From positions 124,001-188,000 of the forward strand of contig CANQLV010000005.1 in the NCBI GenBank assembly GCA_947624785.1: 64,000 nt of DNA, given 5' to 3'. Below, in pieces: positions 1-7,114 of this stretch. Position 1 is the stretch's first letter. Each line of letters begins with the position of its first letter. The stretch comes from Akkermansia muciniphila. GTDB lineage: Bacteria; Verrucomicrobiota; Verrucomicrobiia; Verrucomicrobiales; Akkermansiaceae. Under the pieces are notes generated by a model. It saw nothing but the letters and a program-made list of their open reading frames with translations, was not told the origin of the DNA and did no database searches. The position numbers and the translations under genes were made by a program.

Positions 1-1
1 G

Positions 2-1402
2 CCGCATGCAGGATACGAATTGGACGAAGAGAAAAAGTATGAATGGACCGTTACGGAAAAGTTGGAAGTCAAAAATGGAGATCAGGACACTTGTACTGTC
101 CATTCGTCCAACAAGGAACAGTGGGGAAAAGTGATCACGGTAAAATGCAAGATGAGTTTTTATGAGACTAAAAACGGACAGAAAAAACATTTGACTGATC
201 TTGAAGCCGCACACAAATTATTAACTCCAAGCCTCCTGATCCATCAAATAAGTTTCAATCACGTACAGGGTAAGCATGACAAGGATGCTATGGATTTATT
301 AAAAACTTATAAAGGGAAAATCATAGATGTCCCGGAAGCAACTTTTGATAAGAATGGCAAAGCAACGAAATCGGAACCTTTTCTCTATATTGGCGGTAAA
401 AAACCTGATCTAAAAATTAAAGCGGAAGTAAAACCTGGAATCATAAAGAAAGCGAAGATAAAGACAAAGGATGAGGGAAAAGTTCCGAAAAATTTCCTCC
501 CAGAACTGGATGAACAGGAATTTGATAACAACACAGAATTTGAAATTTCTTTCAAAGATAATATTGATTCCAAATTGAATAAAGGAAATCAACAATGGAC
601 TTGGAGATTAACAGAGATTCAAGGAACTGCTCTTACTAACGAGACAATTGTTTTTGAAACAACAGTTAGGAATGGGTATGTTTTGTTCAAGGAACCACTC
701 AAGTCACCATGGGATATGAATGACAACAAGAAGAAACCTTGGATTAAGGCTTTGGATGTAGCAATAGAAGATTCAGGTAACATAGGCTTCGATCAAAACT
801 CCTCCATACTAATAATAGGGAATATTACTAAATACACTTTTAATCAAATGGGGTGGGAATATGATGTAGTAAATGGAGCTCCAAAATATTTTGAAGCAAC
901 ACCAATTTCAATAAGCATTAATCTGGATTCCTATCTTGAACAAAGTAATGGTAAAATAGTTAATTGTTATGATCAAGCCTTTTCTCTATCATCTCTTATC
1001 CGGCTTCTGGGAATCGATGCAAAATGTAATTATCAAGAACAATTTGGAAGAATACATACTGTTGATTTAGTAGGTAAAGGTTTATGTAATAATCCATTTT
1101 ATGAAAACCCAAAATATAGTAATTATTTATCTTTAAGGCAACCTATTGTTTCGAATAAAGATCCTCTTTATGATATTAGATCTGGATTTTTTAATCATAT
1201 GTACGTTAAATCTAATATTAATATTAGTTTAGGTTTTAATGTTATTATTAATGTTGAGTGTATTTGTGATTCTTGTGCTGGTCCTGTGATTGGAGAAAAT
1301 CCTGATTCTTATCGAAATAATACAATACAATCTTTATATCGTGATAATAATGGTATAATCATTCCAACTAAAATTATGTCAATTATCCCAGAATTAAAAT
1401 GA
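2..1402 (+). CDS. Transglutaminase-like cysteine-enzyme candidate, partial at 5' end
   Basis: The reading frame is open to the left edge of the window, so the N terminus is missing; an in-frame TTG at 20 is only a possible start. About 460 residues are visible. The first two thirds are lysine- and glutamate-rich and unrecognised. Near the C terminus, counting from codon 20, the motif NCYDQA (Cys316) is followed by FFNHMYVK (His393) and an Asp near 417. That Cys-His-Asp order is what transglutaminase-like or papain-like folds use, but this is inference from motif spacing. The DNA is strongly AT-rich, especially after 800, unlike the genes after 3000, which suggests acquisition. The stop overlaps the next start (ATGA at 1399), so the two genes are probably co-translated. 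Confidence 0.6.
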   Translation, partial: PHAGYELDEEKKYEWTVTEKLEVKNGDQDTCTVHSSNKEQWGKVITVKCKMSFYETKNGQKKHLTDLEAAHKLLTPSLLIHQISFNHVQGKHDKDAMDLLKTYKGKIIDVPEATFDKNGKATKSEPFLYIGGKKPDLKIKAEVKPGIIKKAKIKTKDEGKVPKNFLPELDEQEFDNNTEFEISFKDNIDSKLNKGNQQWTWRLTEIQGTALTNETIVFETTVRNGYVLFKEPLKSPWDMNDNKKKPWIKALDVAIEDSGNIGFDQNSSILIIGNITKYTFNQMGWEYDVVNGAPKYFEATPISISINLDSYLEQSNGKIVNCYDQAFSLSSLIRLLGIDAKCNYQEQFGRIHTVDLVGKGLCNNPFYENPKYSNYLSLRQPIVSNKDPLYDIRSGFFNHMYVKSNINISLGFNVIINVECICDSCAGPVIGENPDSYRNNTIQSLYRDNNGIIIPTKIMSIIPELK

Positions 1403-2784
1403 AAAACATATTATTGAAACTATTTGTGCTATCATATACTCCTGTTTTATCTTTTGCGCTGGAGCCGATGATAGTAGTCCCAGAAGCAAAGGCATCAACA
1501 AGAGATGCTATTCAGAATATAAGGTTGCAAGGATTACAGAGGTTAGAAAATACTGGATTTCATTTTGGGAGTAAAGAATTTTTGAAAAAGGCTCCAGACC
1601 TCAAAAAAATCCTCCATGGATTAAAAGTAGGGAAAGGTATTTTTTTCGTTACATCCGACAGCTGGAATTCTGTTCTCTATTGTAACCAGAACAGCCGTAT
1701 CGATGGATCAATGGATGTTTGGTACTCCACCAGCATTTTCGGCATACGGACTGATATGATTATTTTTGAAGGGGCTTCATTCAATTATTGGTCCATGCCT
1801 TCCATTTATAAGGAAATAGTGTTAAGCGACGATTGCTGGGTTATGACCAAAGGTGATGATATTCTTTGTTTTACCTTTAAAAACGCTGGATTGGCGTTCA
1901 AGGGATTTACCGATCCGGCTACTTTTGTTACCCCTGAAACGGTAAAGACGAGATATGCCTCTACGCGTGAAATGTTACCCGTACTTAAAGCATTGTCTCT
2001 CGTTCTGGATGGGAAAGCGCCGGCTGTTTATGATTTTGATTTAGCCCAAGAAAAATTAATGGAATTCAACCGATCTATCAAACAGCGGGACCGTAGAGCC
2101 AGGGAAGTATCCAAACTCCGTGAGCAAAAGGAAGAGAAGCAGCGGGAAGAACGAAGAAAACTTGCTCCCGACTATGGCATTCCCGGAAAGTTTCCTTTTA
2201 GCGTTCGTGGGGAATCTGATTTATCGGAAGGTTTAAAGTGGAAAAACTTTGATACATATTTCTCATCTCTTTCGCTTTCTCCCGACAAGAAGGTTATTTT
2301 GCCCAATCCCGATCAGGGTGCTATCAATCAGGCATGGTTGAAGACTGTTTGGAAGAAGGGAGACGTGGATGTGGTGGAGGAACAGGAAAACGGCGTGGTT
2401 GCGCGCCTTCATACGGAAGGGAAAGACGATGACAAGAGCGATATTTGGCTTTTTGTCGGCTATTGCCAGTCTCAGTCTGCAGCCATGAACGAGCTGTATT
2501 CACGGCGTTTTCAGAAAACCCCGGACAGGCCTGAACAATGGTCTTGGGATGACGAAATAGCAACGGTGGTCGTCAATCCGTTCAAACTGGGAGATTACAG
2601 TTTGGGAAGGCAGGGGGTGTTGGGCGATTTTGGCGGAATGATTCCGTCGAGCAACGAGTCGTCCCTCTTTTTCGTGAACGGTAATACGGTAGTAGCTCTT
2701 GTTTCCATGGATCCGTCTTGTTCTGTTCTTTCCCTAGCAGAGCAAATTGATAAGAGGCTTGAAGCAGCCAGGAAAAACAAATAA
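1399..2784 (+). CDS. Exported hypothetical protein with charged coiled-coil segment
   Basis: This is a 461-residue protein with a clear N-terminal signal peptide (MKNILLKLF followed by a hydrophobic stretch ending near Ala20). A highly charged Arg/Lys/Glu segment at about residues 215-255 looks like a coiled coil and separates two globular halves. The family is not recognised. It overlaps the upstream gene by four bases (ATGA), so the two probably act together. Base composition rises from AT-rich at the 5' end to more GC-rich at the 3' end, so the gene may span a junction between acquired and resident DNA. Existence is well supported; function is unknown. Confidence 0.7.
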   Translation: MKNILLKLFVLSYTPVLSFALEPMIVVPEAKASTRDAIQNIRLQGLQRLENTGFHFGSKEFLKKAPDLKKILHGLKVGKGIFFVTSDSWNSVLYCNQNSRIDGSMDVWYSTSIFGIRTDMIIFEGASFNYWSMPSIYKEIVLSDDCWVMTKGDDILCFTFKNAGLAFKGFTDPATFVTPETVKTRYASTREMLPVLKALSLVLDGKAPAVYDFDLAQEKLMEFNRSIKQRDRRAREVSKLREQKEEKQREERRKLAPDYGIPGKFPFSVRGESDLSEGLKWKNFDTYFSSLSLSPDKKVILPNPDQGAINQAWLKTVWKKGDVDVVEEQENGVVARLHTEGKDDDKSDIWLFVGYCQSQSAAMNELYSRRFQKTPDRPEQWSWDDEIATVVVNPFKLGDYSLGRQGVLGDFGGMIPSSNESSLFFVNGNTVVALVSMDPSCSVLSLAEQIDKRLEAARKNK

Positions 2785-2983
2785 ATGTTGAACCGTATAT
2801 GGAACCTGAATAATGTTGTCTTGAGAAGAAGTCCTGTAGGTGCAGCATTCCGGAGTTTTTTTAATTCATAAAACCAGATATGGGAGGTCTTCGCCTCTTT
2901 GTGCCCGGTCTAATTTTCAACGTGCTTTTTTGTTGCTTTTGGGAGGCATTCCCGTATTGAGGGAGATTCTCTTTGTTGATATC

Positions 2984-3043
2984 ATGGAGAAGGCCGATTT
3001 TTTGCTTGAGCTTCGGAAGGAGGCAAGCAGAATGAATATATGA
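2984..3043 (+). CDS. Possible 19-residue upstream peptide
   Basis: A short frame beginning MEKADFLLELRKEAS ends in a TGA that overlaps the next ATG at 3040 in an ATGA arrangement. Such overlap usually means translational coupling, so this could be a leader peptide or the tail of a decayed gene. The longer frame reaching back to 2840 shows no convincing protein character. Weakly supported. Confidence 0.2.
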   Translation: MEKADFLLELRKEASRMNI

Positions 3044-3324
3044 AGCACAGCCAGCAAAAAACAGCATCCTTTTCCTGGCTGGCGGGGTTGAGGTGGTCAT
3101 TTGCCGGGTATGTGGCCGGGACGCTGCTTGCGGCGGGGGCCGGGGCTCTGGATTTACCCATGCTGGCGCGGGTGATGCTTTTGGCGGCGGCGGTTTGTTT
3201 TGTCGTGTCTCTTGTTTGTGCGGGGGCGTGTATCCGGAGCAGCAAAGCGGCCCGCTGGTATTTACTTCTTGTACTCGTGATGATTATGATAGCGCTGCTG
3301 TTCGGGCGAGAAAATATTAATTAG
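3040..3324 (+). CDS. Small integral membrane protein
   Basis: A 94-residue protein with about three hydrophobic segments: residues 17-35, 40-65 (rich in Ala, Val and Leu) and 73-88. It starts with a basic, polar N terminus (MKHSQQK) and ends in a charged tail. No family is recognised. It stands alone between the exported hypothetical gene at 1399 and the outer-membrane protein at 3379, with a predicted promoter for the latter immediately downstream. Hydropathy and codon use support it as real. Confidence 0.6.
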   Translation: MKHSQQKTASFSWLAGLRWSFAGYVAGTLLAAGAGALDLPMLARVMLLAAAVCFVVSLVCAGACIRSSKAARWYLLLVLVMIMIALLFGRENIN

Positions 3325-3343
3325 TCATTTGTATATGTTTTGA

Positions 3344-3370
3344 TTGACCGAGTGTACACTGATATATAAT
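3344..3370 (+). promoter_or_regulatory. Predicted sigma-70-type promoter of the 3379 gene
   Basis: A perfect TATAAT lies at 3365-3370, with TTGACC at 3344-3349 (15-base spacer) or TTGATT at 3340-3345 (19-base spacer) as -35. The ATG at 3379 is only eight bases past the -10, so transcription would begin at or next to the start codon and give an almost leaderless mRNA. No Shine-Dalgarno sequence precedes the ATG. Confidence 0.5.
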
Positions 3371-3378
3371 TTCCGATC

Positions 3379-4359
3379 ATGTTCCTTCGATTATTATCAA
3401 GTTTCTCTCTCATGGCCGGCATGACTCTGGTCGCCCAGGCGAACGCCCAGCCTTATCCGGATTCCGATTCCTCAGACGGTTACGATACCGGCTATTACGC
3501 GGAAGCTTATTCCGGAGGTTACAATAGTTCTCCGGCTCCCACGGGGGAGAACGCCTCCAAGCCCGTTTTTCCCACGCAGTCCTATTTTGAGCTGCTTGGC
3601 CCCATGGATTCCAGAAACGGACATGGGAGCGTGAATATACAGAATTGGATGACGGACCTGAATTTGTGCCGGATGTCCAGCGGCTCCTGGGGCTTTTCCT
3701 CCACGGCCGCCCTTCGTTTGAGCTGGTTCAACGGAGAAGGCGCGCGCGAGATGGATGTGGATGAGCTGTACACGATTTGGCTGAATGTGACCGCGTCTTA
3801 CAAGCTCAGGGGGAAGACGAGCCTGGTTTTCGGCGTAACGCCGCAGATTTCCACGGATTTCGATACATGGACGACCCATAATTTGTTTTTCGGCGGCCAT
3901 GCCCTTCTAGCGGGTCCCTTGAATGACCGGTTCAGCTATGGTATCGGCGTCGGCTGTTATCCGCAGCTGGGAGATTTCCCCCTCCTTCCCCTTATCCAGT
4001 TTGAATGGAAGGCAACGAATAATTGGACCCTTCAATTGGAAGGCGCCCGTCTTTCCTATACCAGCAAGGTGAGCGAGGGGCTGACGTGGGGGCCTTTCGT
4101 TTCCGTGGTGTCCGGCACCTGGACGATTCACCATGACCGCCGCGTCCGCCAGTTCGAGTGGATTTCCGGCGTCGCCGGCGTAGGCGCCGACGTAGGTCTG
4201 GGCCACTGGGGGAGCGTTCGTCCCAGGCTGGTGGCGGACGTCGGCTTTTCCTTCGGGAATTCCGGCACCATCAAGACCAGCAACGGGAGCCATGAGCTGG
4301 AGAAGTACCATTACGATCCCGGTTTTTACCTGCGCGCGGGATTGCAGTTTGAGTTTTGA
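3379..4359 (+). CDS. Outer-membrane beta-barrel protein (DUF6268-like)
   Basis: The protein is 326 residues with a signal peptide (MFLRLLSSFSLMAGMTLVAQANA, cleavage expected after about residue 23), then a Ser/Asp/Tyr-rich linker to about residue 55. The rest has alternating aromatic and polar residues typical of barrel strands. It ends in LRAGLQFEF, a terminal Phe in the position recognised by the Bam machinery. The overall character resembles DUF6268-type outer-membrane proteins, but that family name is tentative. It is probably a monocistronic gene with its own promoter and a shared terminator at 4389-4425. Confidence 0.7.
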   Translation: MFLRLLSSFSLMAGMTLVAQANAQPYPDSDSSDGYDTGYYAEAYSGGYNSSPAPTGENASKPVFPTQSYFELLGPMDSRNGHGSVNIQNWMTDLNLCRMSSGSWGFSSTAALRLSWFNGEGAREMDVDELYTIWLNVTASYKLRGKTSLVFGVTPQISTDFDTWTTHNLFFGGHALLAGPLNDRFSYGIGVGCYPQLGDFPLLPLIQFEWKATNNWTLQLEGARLSYTSKVSEGLTWGPFVSVVSGTWTIHHDRRVRQFEWISGVAGVGADVGLGHWGSVRPRLVADVGFSFGNSGTIKTSNGSHELEKYHYDPGFYLRAGLQFEF

Positions 4360-4388
4360 TCGGCCAACAGGATTAGCGAATACATAAC

Positions 4389-4425
4389 AAAGGCCCCCGG
4401 AGCGCTGAATGCTCCGGGGGCCTTT
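4389..4425. terminator. Bidirectional intrinsic terminator
   Basis: A perfect 15-bp stem (AAAGGCCCCCGGAGC at 4389-4403, its complement at 4411-4425) encloses a seven-base loop. The A/T ends of the stem give U-rich tails in both directions. It lies between the converging genes at 3379 and 4469. Confidence 0.85.
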
Positions 4426-4468
4426 CTGCAAATGGGGTGTTTGGAGCCGGAATTATTCCCGGCGGCGG

Positions 4469-5791
4469 TCAGGCTTCCTCAATGGAGGGCCTGCCCACGG
4501 AATGGTACTCAAATCCAACGGCCCGGATGTTGGCCGGAGAGAGGATGTTCCTTCCGTCAAAGATGATGCGGTTGCGCATGACCTCAGCCAGCTTTTGCAG
4601 GTCCGCGTTCGCGTATTCGCTCCATTCCGTAGCGATGATCAGCACTTCCGCATCCCGGGCGCATTCGTACATGTCTTCCACCAGCGTTACGCCCATAGGT
4701 TCCAGGATGGGGGCGGCTGCATGCATGGCCCTGGGGTCCGTAGCGGTGACGATGGCTCCTTCCCCGCGGAGTTTTTCGCACAGTTTGAGGGCGATGGATT
4801 CCCGGATGTCGTCCGTGTTCTGCTTGAAGGCCAGTCCCCAGACGGCTATTTTTTTATCCTTGAGCACCCAGAGGCGGTCCCTGATCTGGTCCAGGAAGTG
4901 GGTGTGCTGGGTGTCATTGATATGTTCCACTTCCTCCAGCAGGGTGAAGGGGATGCCCAGCGTGCGGCTGATGTTGATGAAGGCTTTGACGTCCTTCGGG
5001 AAGCAGGAACCCCCGTAGCCCAGTCCCGCGTTGAGAAAGTGGCGGGAGATGCGCTTGTCCATGCCGATGCCTTCCGCCACCAGTTCCACGTCCGCTCCCG
5101 TTTTTTCGCAGACCTTGGCAACGGCGTTGATGTAGGAGATTTTCAGGGCCAGGAAGGAGTTGGCGGCGTGCTTGATGAGCTCCGCAGAGTTGACGTCCGT
5201 TTCCAGAATGGGCGCGTGGATGGGCTGGTAAACGCGCTTGATGACGTCCATGGCGCGTTCCGAGTTGGCGCCGATGACGATTCGGTCGGGATGCAGCAAG
5301 TCGTCCACCGCGCATCCCTCCCTCAGGAATTCAGGGTTGGAAACGATGTCGAATTGCACGTCCGCCCCTGCGTAGCGCTTGATGGTCTGGCGGACTTTTT
5401 CACCGGTTTTAACGGGTACGGTGGATTTGTCCACAATGACCTTGTAGCCCATTTCCGGTTGGAGCACCTGGGCGATTTCCCGGGCCACTTTTTCAATGTA
5501 GGTGAGGTCCACGGAGCCGTCCGTATTGGGCGGTGTGGGCACGGCGATGAAGATGACTTCGCTTTCCGCAATGGAGTCCGCAATGGAAGGGGAAAATTCC
5601 AGGCGTCCCACGGCCACGTTTTTTTTCACGAGTTCTTCCAGCTTGGGCTCGTAAATGGGGATGGACCCGGATTGGAGGGTACGTATTTTTTCCGCGTTGT
5701 TATCCACACAGATGACGTGATGGCCCATTTCGGCAAAACAGGTGCCTGTGGTCAGTCCCACGTAGCCACTGCCGATGATTGTTAAATTCAT
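4469..5791 (-). CDS. ugd: UDP-glucose 6-dehydrogenase
   Basis: This 440-residue enzyme oxidises UDP-glucose to UDP-glucuronate with two NAD+. It has the N-terminal Rossmann motif GSGYVGL at residues 7-13, the central helical dimer domain, and the catalytic-cysteine motif GYGGSCFPKD near residue 255-265, all hallmarks of the UDPGDH family. The ATG at 5791 is chosen because the dinucleotide-binding strand (MNLTIIGSG) starts there; an upstream in-frame ATG at 5854 would add 21 unlikely residues and overlap the predicted promoter. It is transcribed alone, divergently from mdh. It could supply UDP-glucuronate for the polysaccharide made by the locus from 25178, although the two are 20 kb apart. 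Confidence 0.95.
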   Translation of the reverse strand: MNLTIIGSGYVGLTTGTCFAEMGHHVICVDNNAEKIRTLQSGSIPIYEPKLEELVKKNVAVGRLEFSPSIADSIAESEVIFIAVPTPPNTDGSVDLTYIEKVAREIAQVLQPEMGYKVIVDKSTVPVKTGEKVRQTIKRYAGADVQFDIVSNPEFLREGCAVDDLLHPDRIVIGANSERAMDVIKRVYQPIHAPILETDVNSAELIKHAANSFLALKISYINAVAKVCEKTGADVELVAEGIGMDKRISRHFLNAGLGYGGSCFPKDVKAFINISRTLGIPFTLLEEVEHINDTQHTHFLDQIRDRLWVLKDKKIAVWGLAFKQNTDDIRESIALKLCEKLRGEGAIVTATDPRAMHAAAPILEPMGVTLVEDMYECARDAEVLIIATEWSEYANADLQKLAEVMRNRIIFDGRNILSPANIRAVGFEYHSVGRPSIEEA

Positions 5792-5832
5792 GGTGTTAGT
5801 GTAAATATATGGTAAAAAATTGGCTGCGTTAG

Positions 5833-5861
5833 AGGATAATGGCGGCTGGACCAATGTTCAA
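5833..5861 (-). promoter_or_regulatory. Predicted ugd promoter
   Basis: Read on the minus strand, TTGAAC (5861-5856), a 17-base spacer and TATCCT (5838-5833) sit about 40 bases upstream of the ugd ATG. The spacing matches the consensus and the hexamers are partial matches. This is prediction only. Confidence 0.4.
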
Positions 5862-5908
5862 GCATAATGGGGGCGGGGATTTTTTCTGTCAAAATAAAAA
5901 GTTCCTGA

Positions 5909-5937
5909 TTGAGCGCCTCTCTTCGCTGTGCTATAAC
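5909..5937 (+). promoter_or_regulatory. Predicted mdh promoter
   Basis: TTGAGC at 5909-5914, a 17-base spacer and TATAAC at 5932-5937 give a near-consensus sigma-70-type promoter. Transcription would start near 5944, giving a leader of about 37 bases before the ATG at 5981. It lies back to back with the predicted ugd promoter. Confidence 0.55.
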
Positions 5938-5980
5938 CGGGACCAGACAGAAAAGATCTGTTTATTTTAATTTGAACGTT

Positions 5981-6970
5981 ATGAAAACACCTATCACCGT
6001 TACCGTTACAGGAGCCGCCGGCCAAATTGCCTATTCCCTGCTGTTCCGTATTGCTTCCGGCAGCATGCTGGGACCGGACCAGCCGATCAACCTGCGCCTG
6101 CTGGAAATTCCCCCGGCCATGAATGCTCTGGAAGGGGTGGTAATGGAATTGCGTGATGCCGCGTTCCCGCTGGTCAATGAAATCGTTCCCACCAGCGATC
6201 CCGACGAAGCGTTCGCCGGCGCCAACTGGTGCCTGCTGGTAGGCTCCGTTCCCCGCAAGGCCGGTATGGAACGCAAGGACCTGCTGGACATCAACGGGAA
6301 GGTGTTCATCGGCCAGGGCCAGGCGATTGCGCGCAGCGCCGCCAAGGACGTGCGCGTGCTGGTCGTCGGCAACCCCTGCAATACGAATGCCCTCATTGCC
6401 ATGCACAACGCGAGCGGCGTTCCCTCCGACCGTTTCTTCGCCATGACCCGCCTGGATGAAAACCGCGCCAAGAGCCAGCTTGCTGAAAAGGCCGGCGTCC
6501 ATGTGACGGAAGTGACCAACATGGCCATCTGGGGCAACCATTCCTCCACCCAGTACCCGGACTTCACGAACGCCAGGATCGGCGGCAAGCCCGTGACGGA
6601 AGTCATCAAGGATACGGAATGGCTCAAGGGTGATTTCATCACCACCGTGCAGCAGCGCGGCGCCGCCATCATCAAGGCCCGCGGCGCTTCTTCCGCCGCC
6701 TCCGCCGCCTCCGCCGCCGTGGATACCGTCCGCAGCCTGGCTACCCAGACGCCGGAAGGCGACTGGTACTCCGTGGCCGTGTGCTCCGACGGTTCCTACG
6801 GCATTGAAAAGGGCCTCATCTGCTCCTTCCCGATCCGCACTACCAAGGACGGCGGCTGGGAAATCGTGCAGGGCCTGCCGATCGACGCGTTCTCCCAGGA
6901 AAAGATTGACGCCACCGTCAATGAACTGAAGGAAGAACGTGACGCCGTTTCCTCTCTGTTGAAGCATTAA
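5981..6970 (+). CDS. mdh: Malate dehydrogenase
   Basis: This 329-residue enzyme interconverts malate and oxaloacetate with NAD+ in the central carbon cycle. It carries the N-terminal glycine-rich motif TGAAGQIAY, the substrate-loop region [15 protein letters not shown], the NPCNTNA segment after the central strand, the [13 protein letters not shown] segment and the catalytic-His motif [12 protein letters not shown], all typical of the cytosolic-type malate dehydrogenase group. The start at 5981 begins directly at the first beta strand ([14 protein letters not shown]); a longer in-frame start at 5909 falls on the predicted -35 and is rejected. A clear terminator follows at 6989. Confidence 0.96.
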   Translation: MKTPITVTVTGAAGQIAYSLLFRIASGSMLGPDQPINLRLLEIPPAMNALEGVVMELRDAAFPLVNEIVPTSDPDEAFAGANWCLLVGSVPRKAGMERKDLLDINGKVFIGQGQAIARSAAKDVRVLVVGNPCNTNALIAMHNASGVPSDRFFAMTRLDENRAKSQLAEKAGVHVTEVTNMAIWGNHSSTQYPDFTNARIGGKPVTEVIKDTEWLKGDFITTVQQRGAAIIKARGASSAASAASAAVDTVRSLATQTPEGDWYSVAVCSDGSYGIEKGLICSFPIRTTKDGGWEIVQGLPIDAFSQEKIDATVNELKEERDAVSSLLKH

Positions 6971-6988
6971 AGTTGATTTGCTCTTGCG

Positions 6989-7023
6989 CCGGGCTTCCCG
7001 TTTTCGGGGAGCCCGGTTTTTTT
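6989..7023 (+). terminator. Intrinsic terminator after mdh
   Basis: The stem CCGGGCTTCCCG at 6989-7000 pairs with 7005-7016 (one G-T pair) around a TTTT loop and is followed by seven T residues. This is a classic intrinsic terminator 19 bases past the mdh stop. Confidence 0.85.
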
Positions 7024-7114
7024 GTGCCTTGAAAGCTCCGTAAGCCTCATTTTCTGCGGGACAGAAGTTTTCCCCCGTGTTAAAAAGAAAGATGGATGCA
7101 GCATCCGCTTGTTT

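Noticed and set aside
4409-5785. Long + strand frame of 458 codons opposite ugd
   Set aside because: It is the antisense of a clear UDP-glucose dehydrogenase and its translation is rich in Val, Asp, His and Phe with no domain.
5909-5980. N-terminal extension of malate dehydrogenase from 5909
   Set aside because: The start falls on the predicted -35 element and the extra residues have no counterpart in the family; [14 protein letters not shown] at 5981 is the natural start.
7022-7114. TTG start of the glycosidase at 7022
   Set aside because: It lies inside the T tract of the mdh terminator, and the translated residues do not form a signal peptide.
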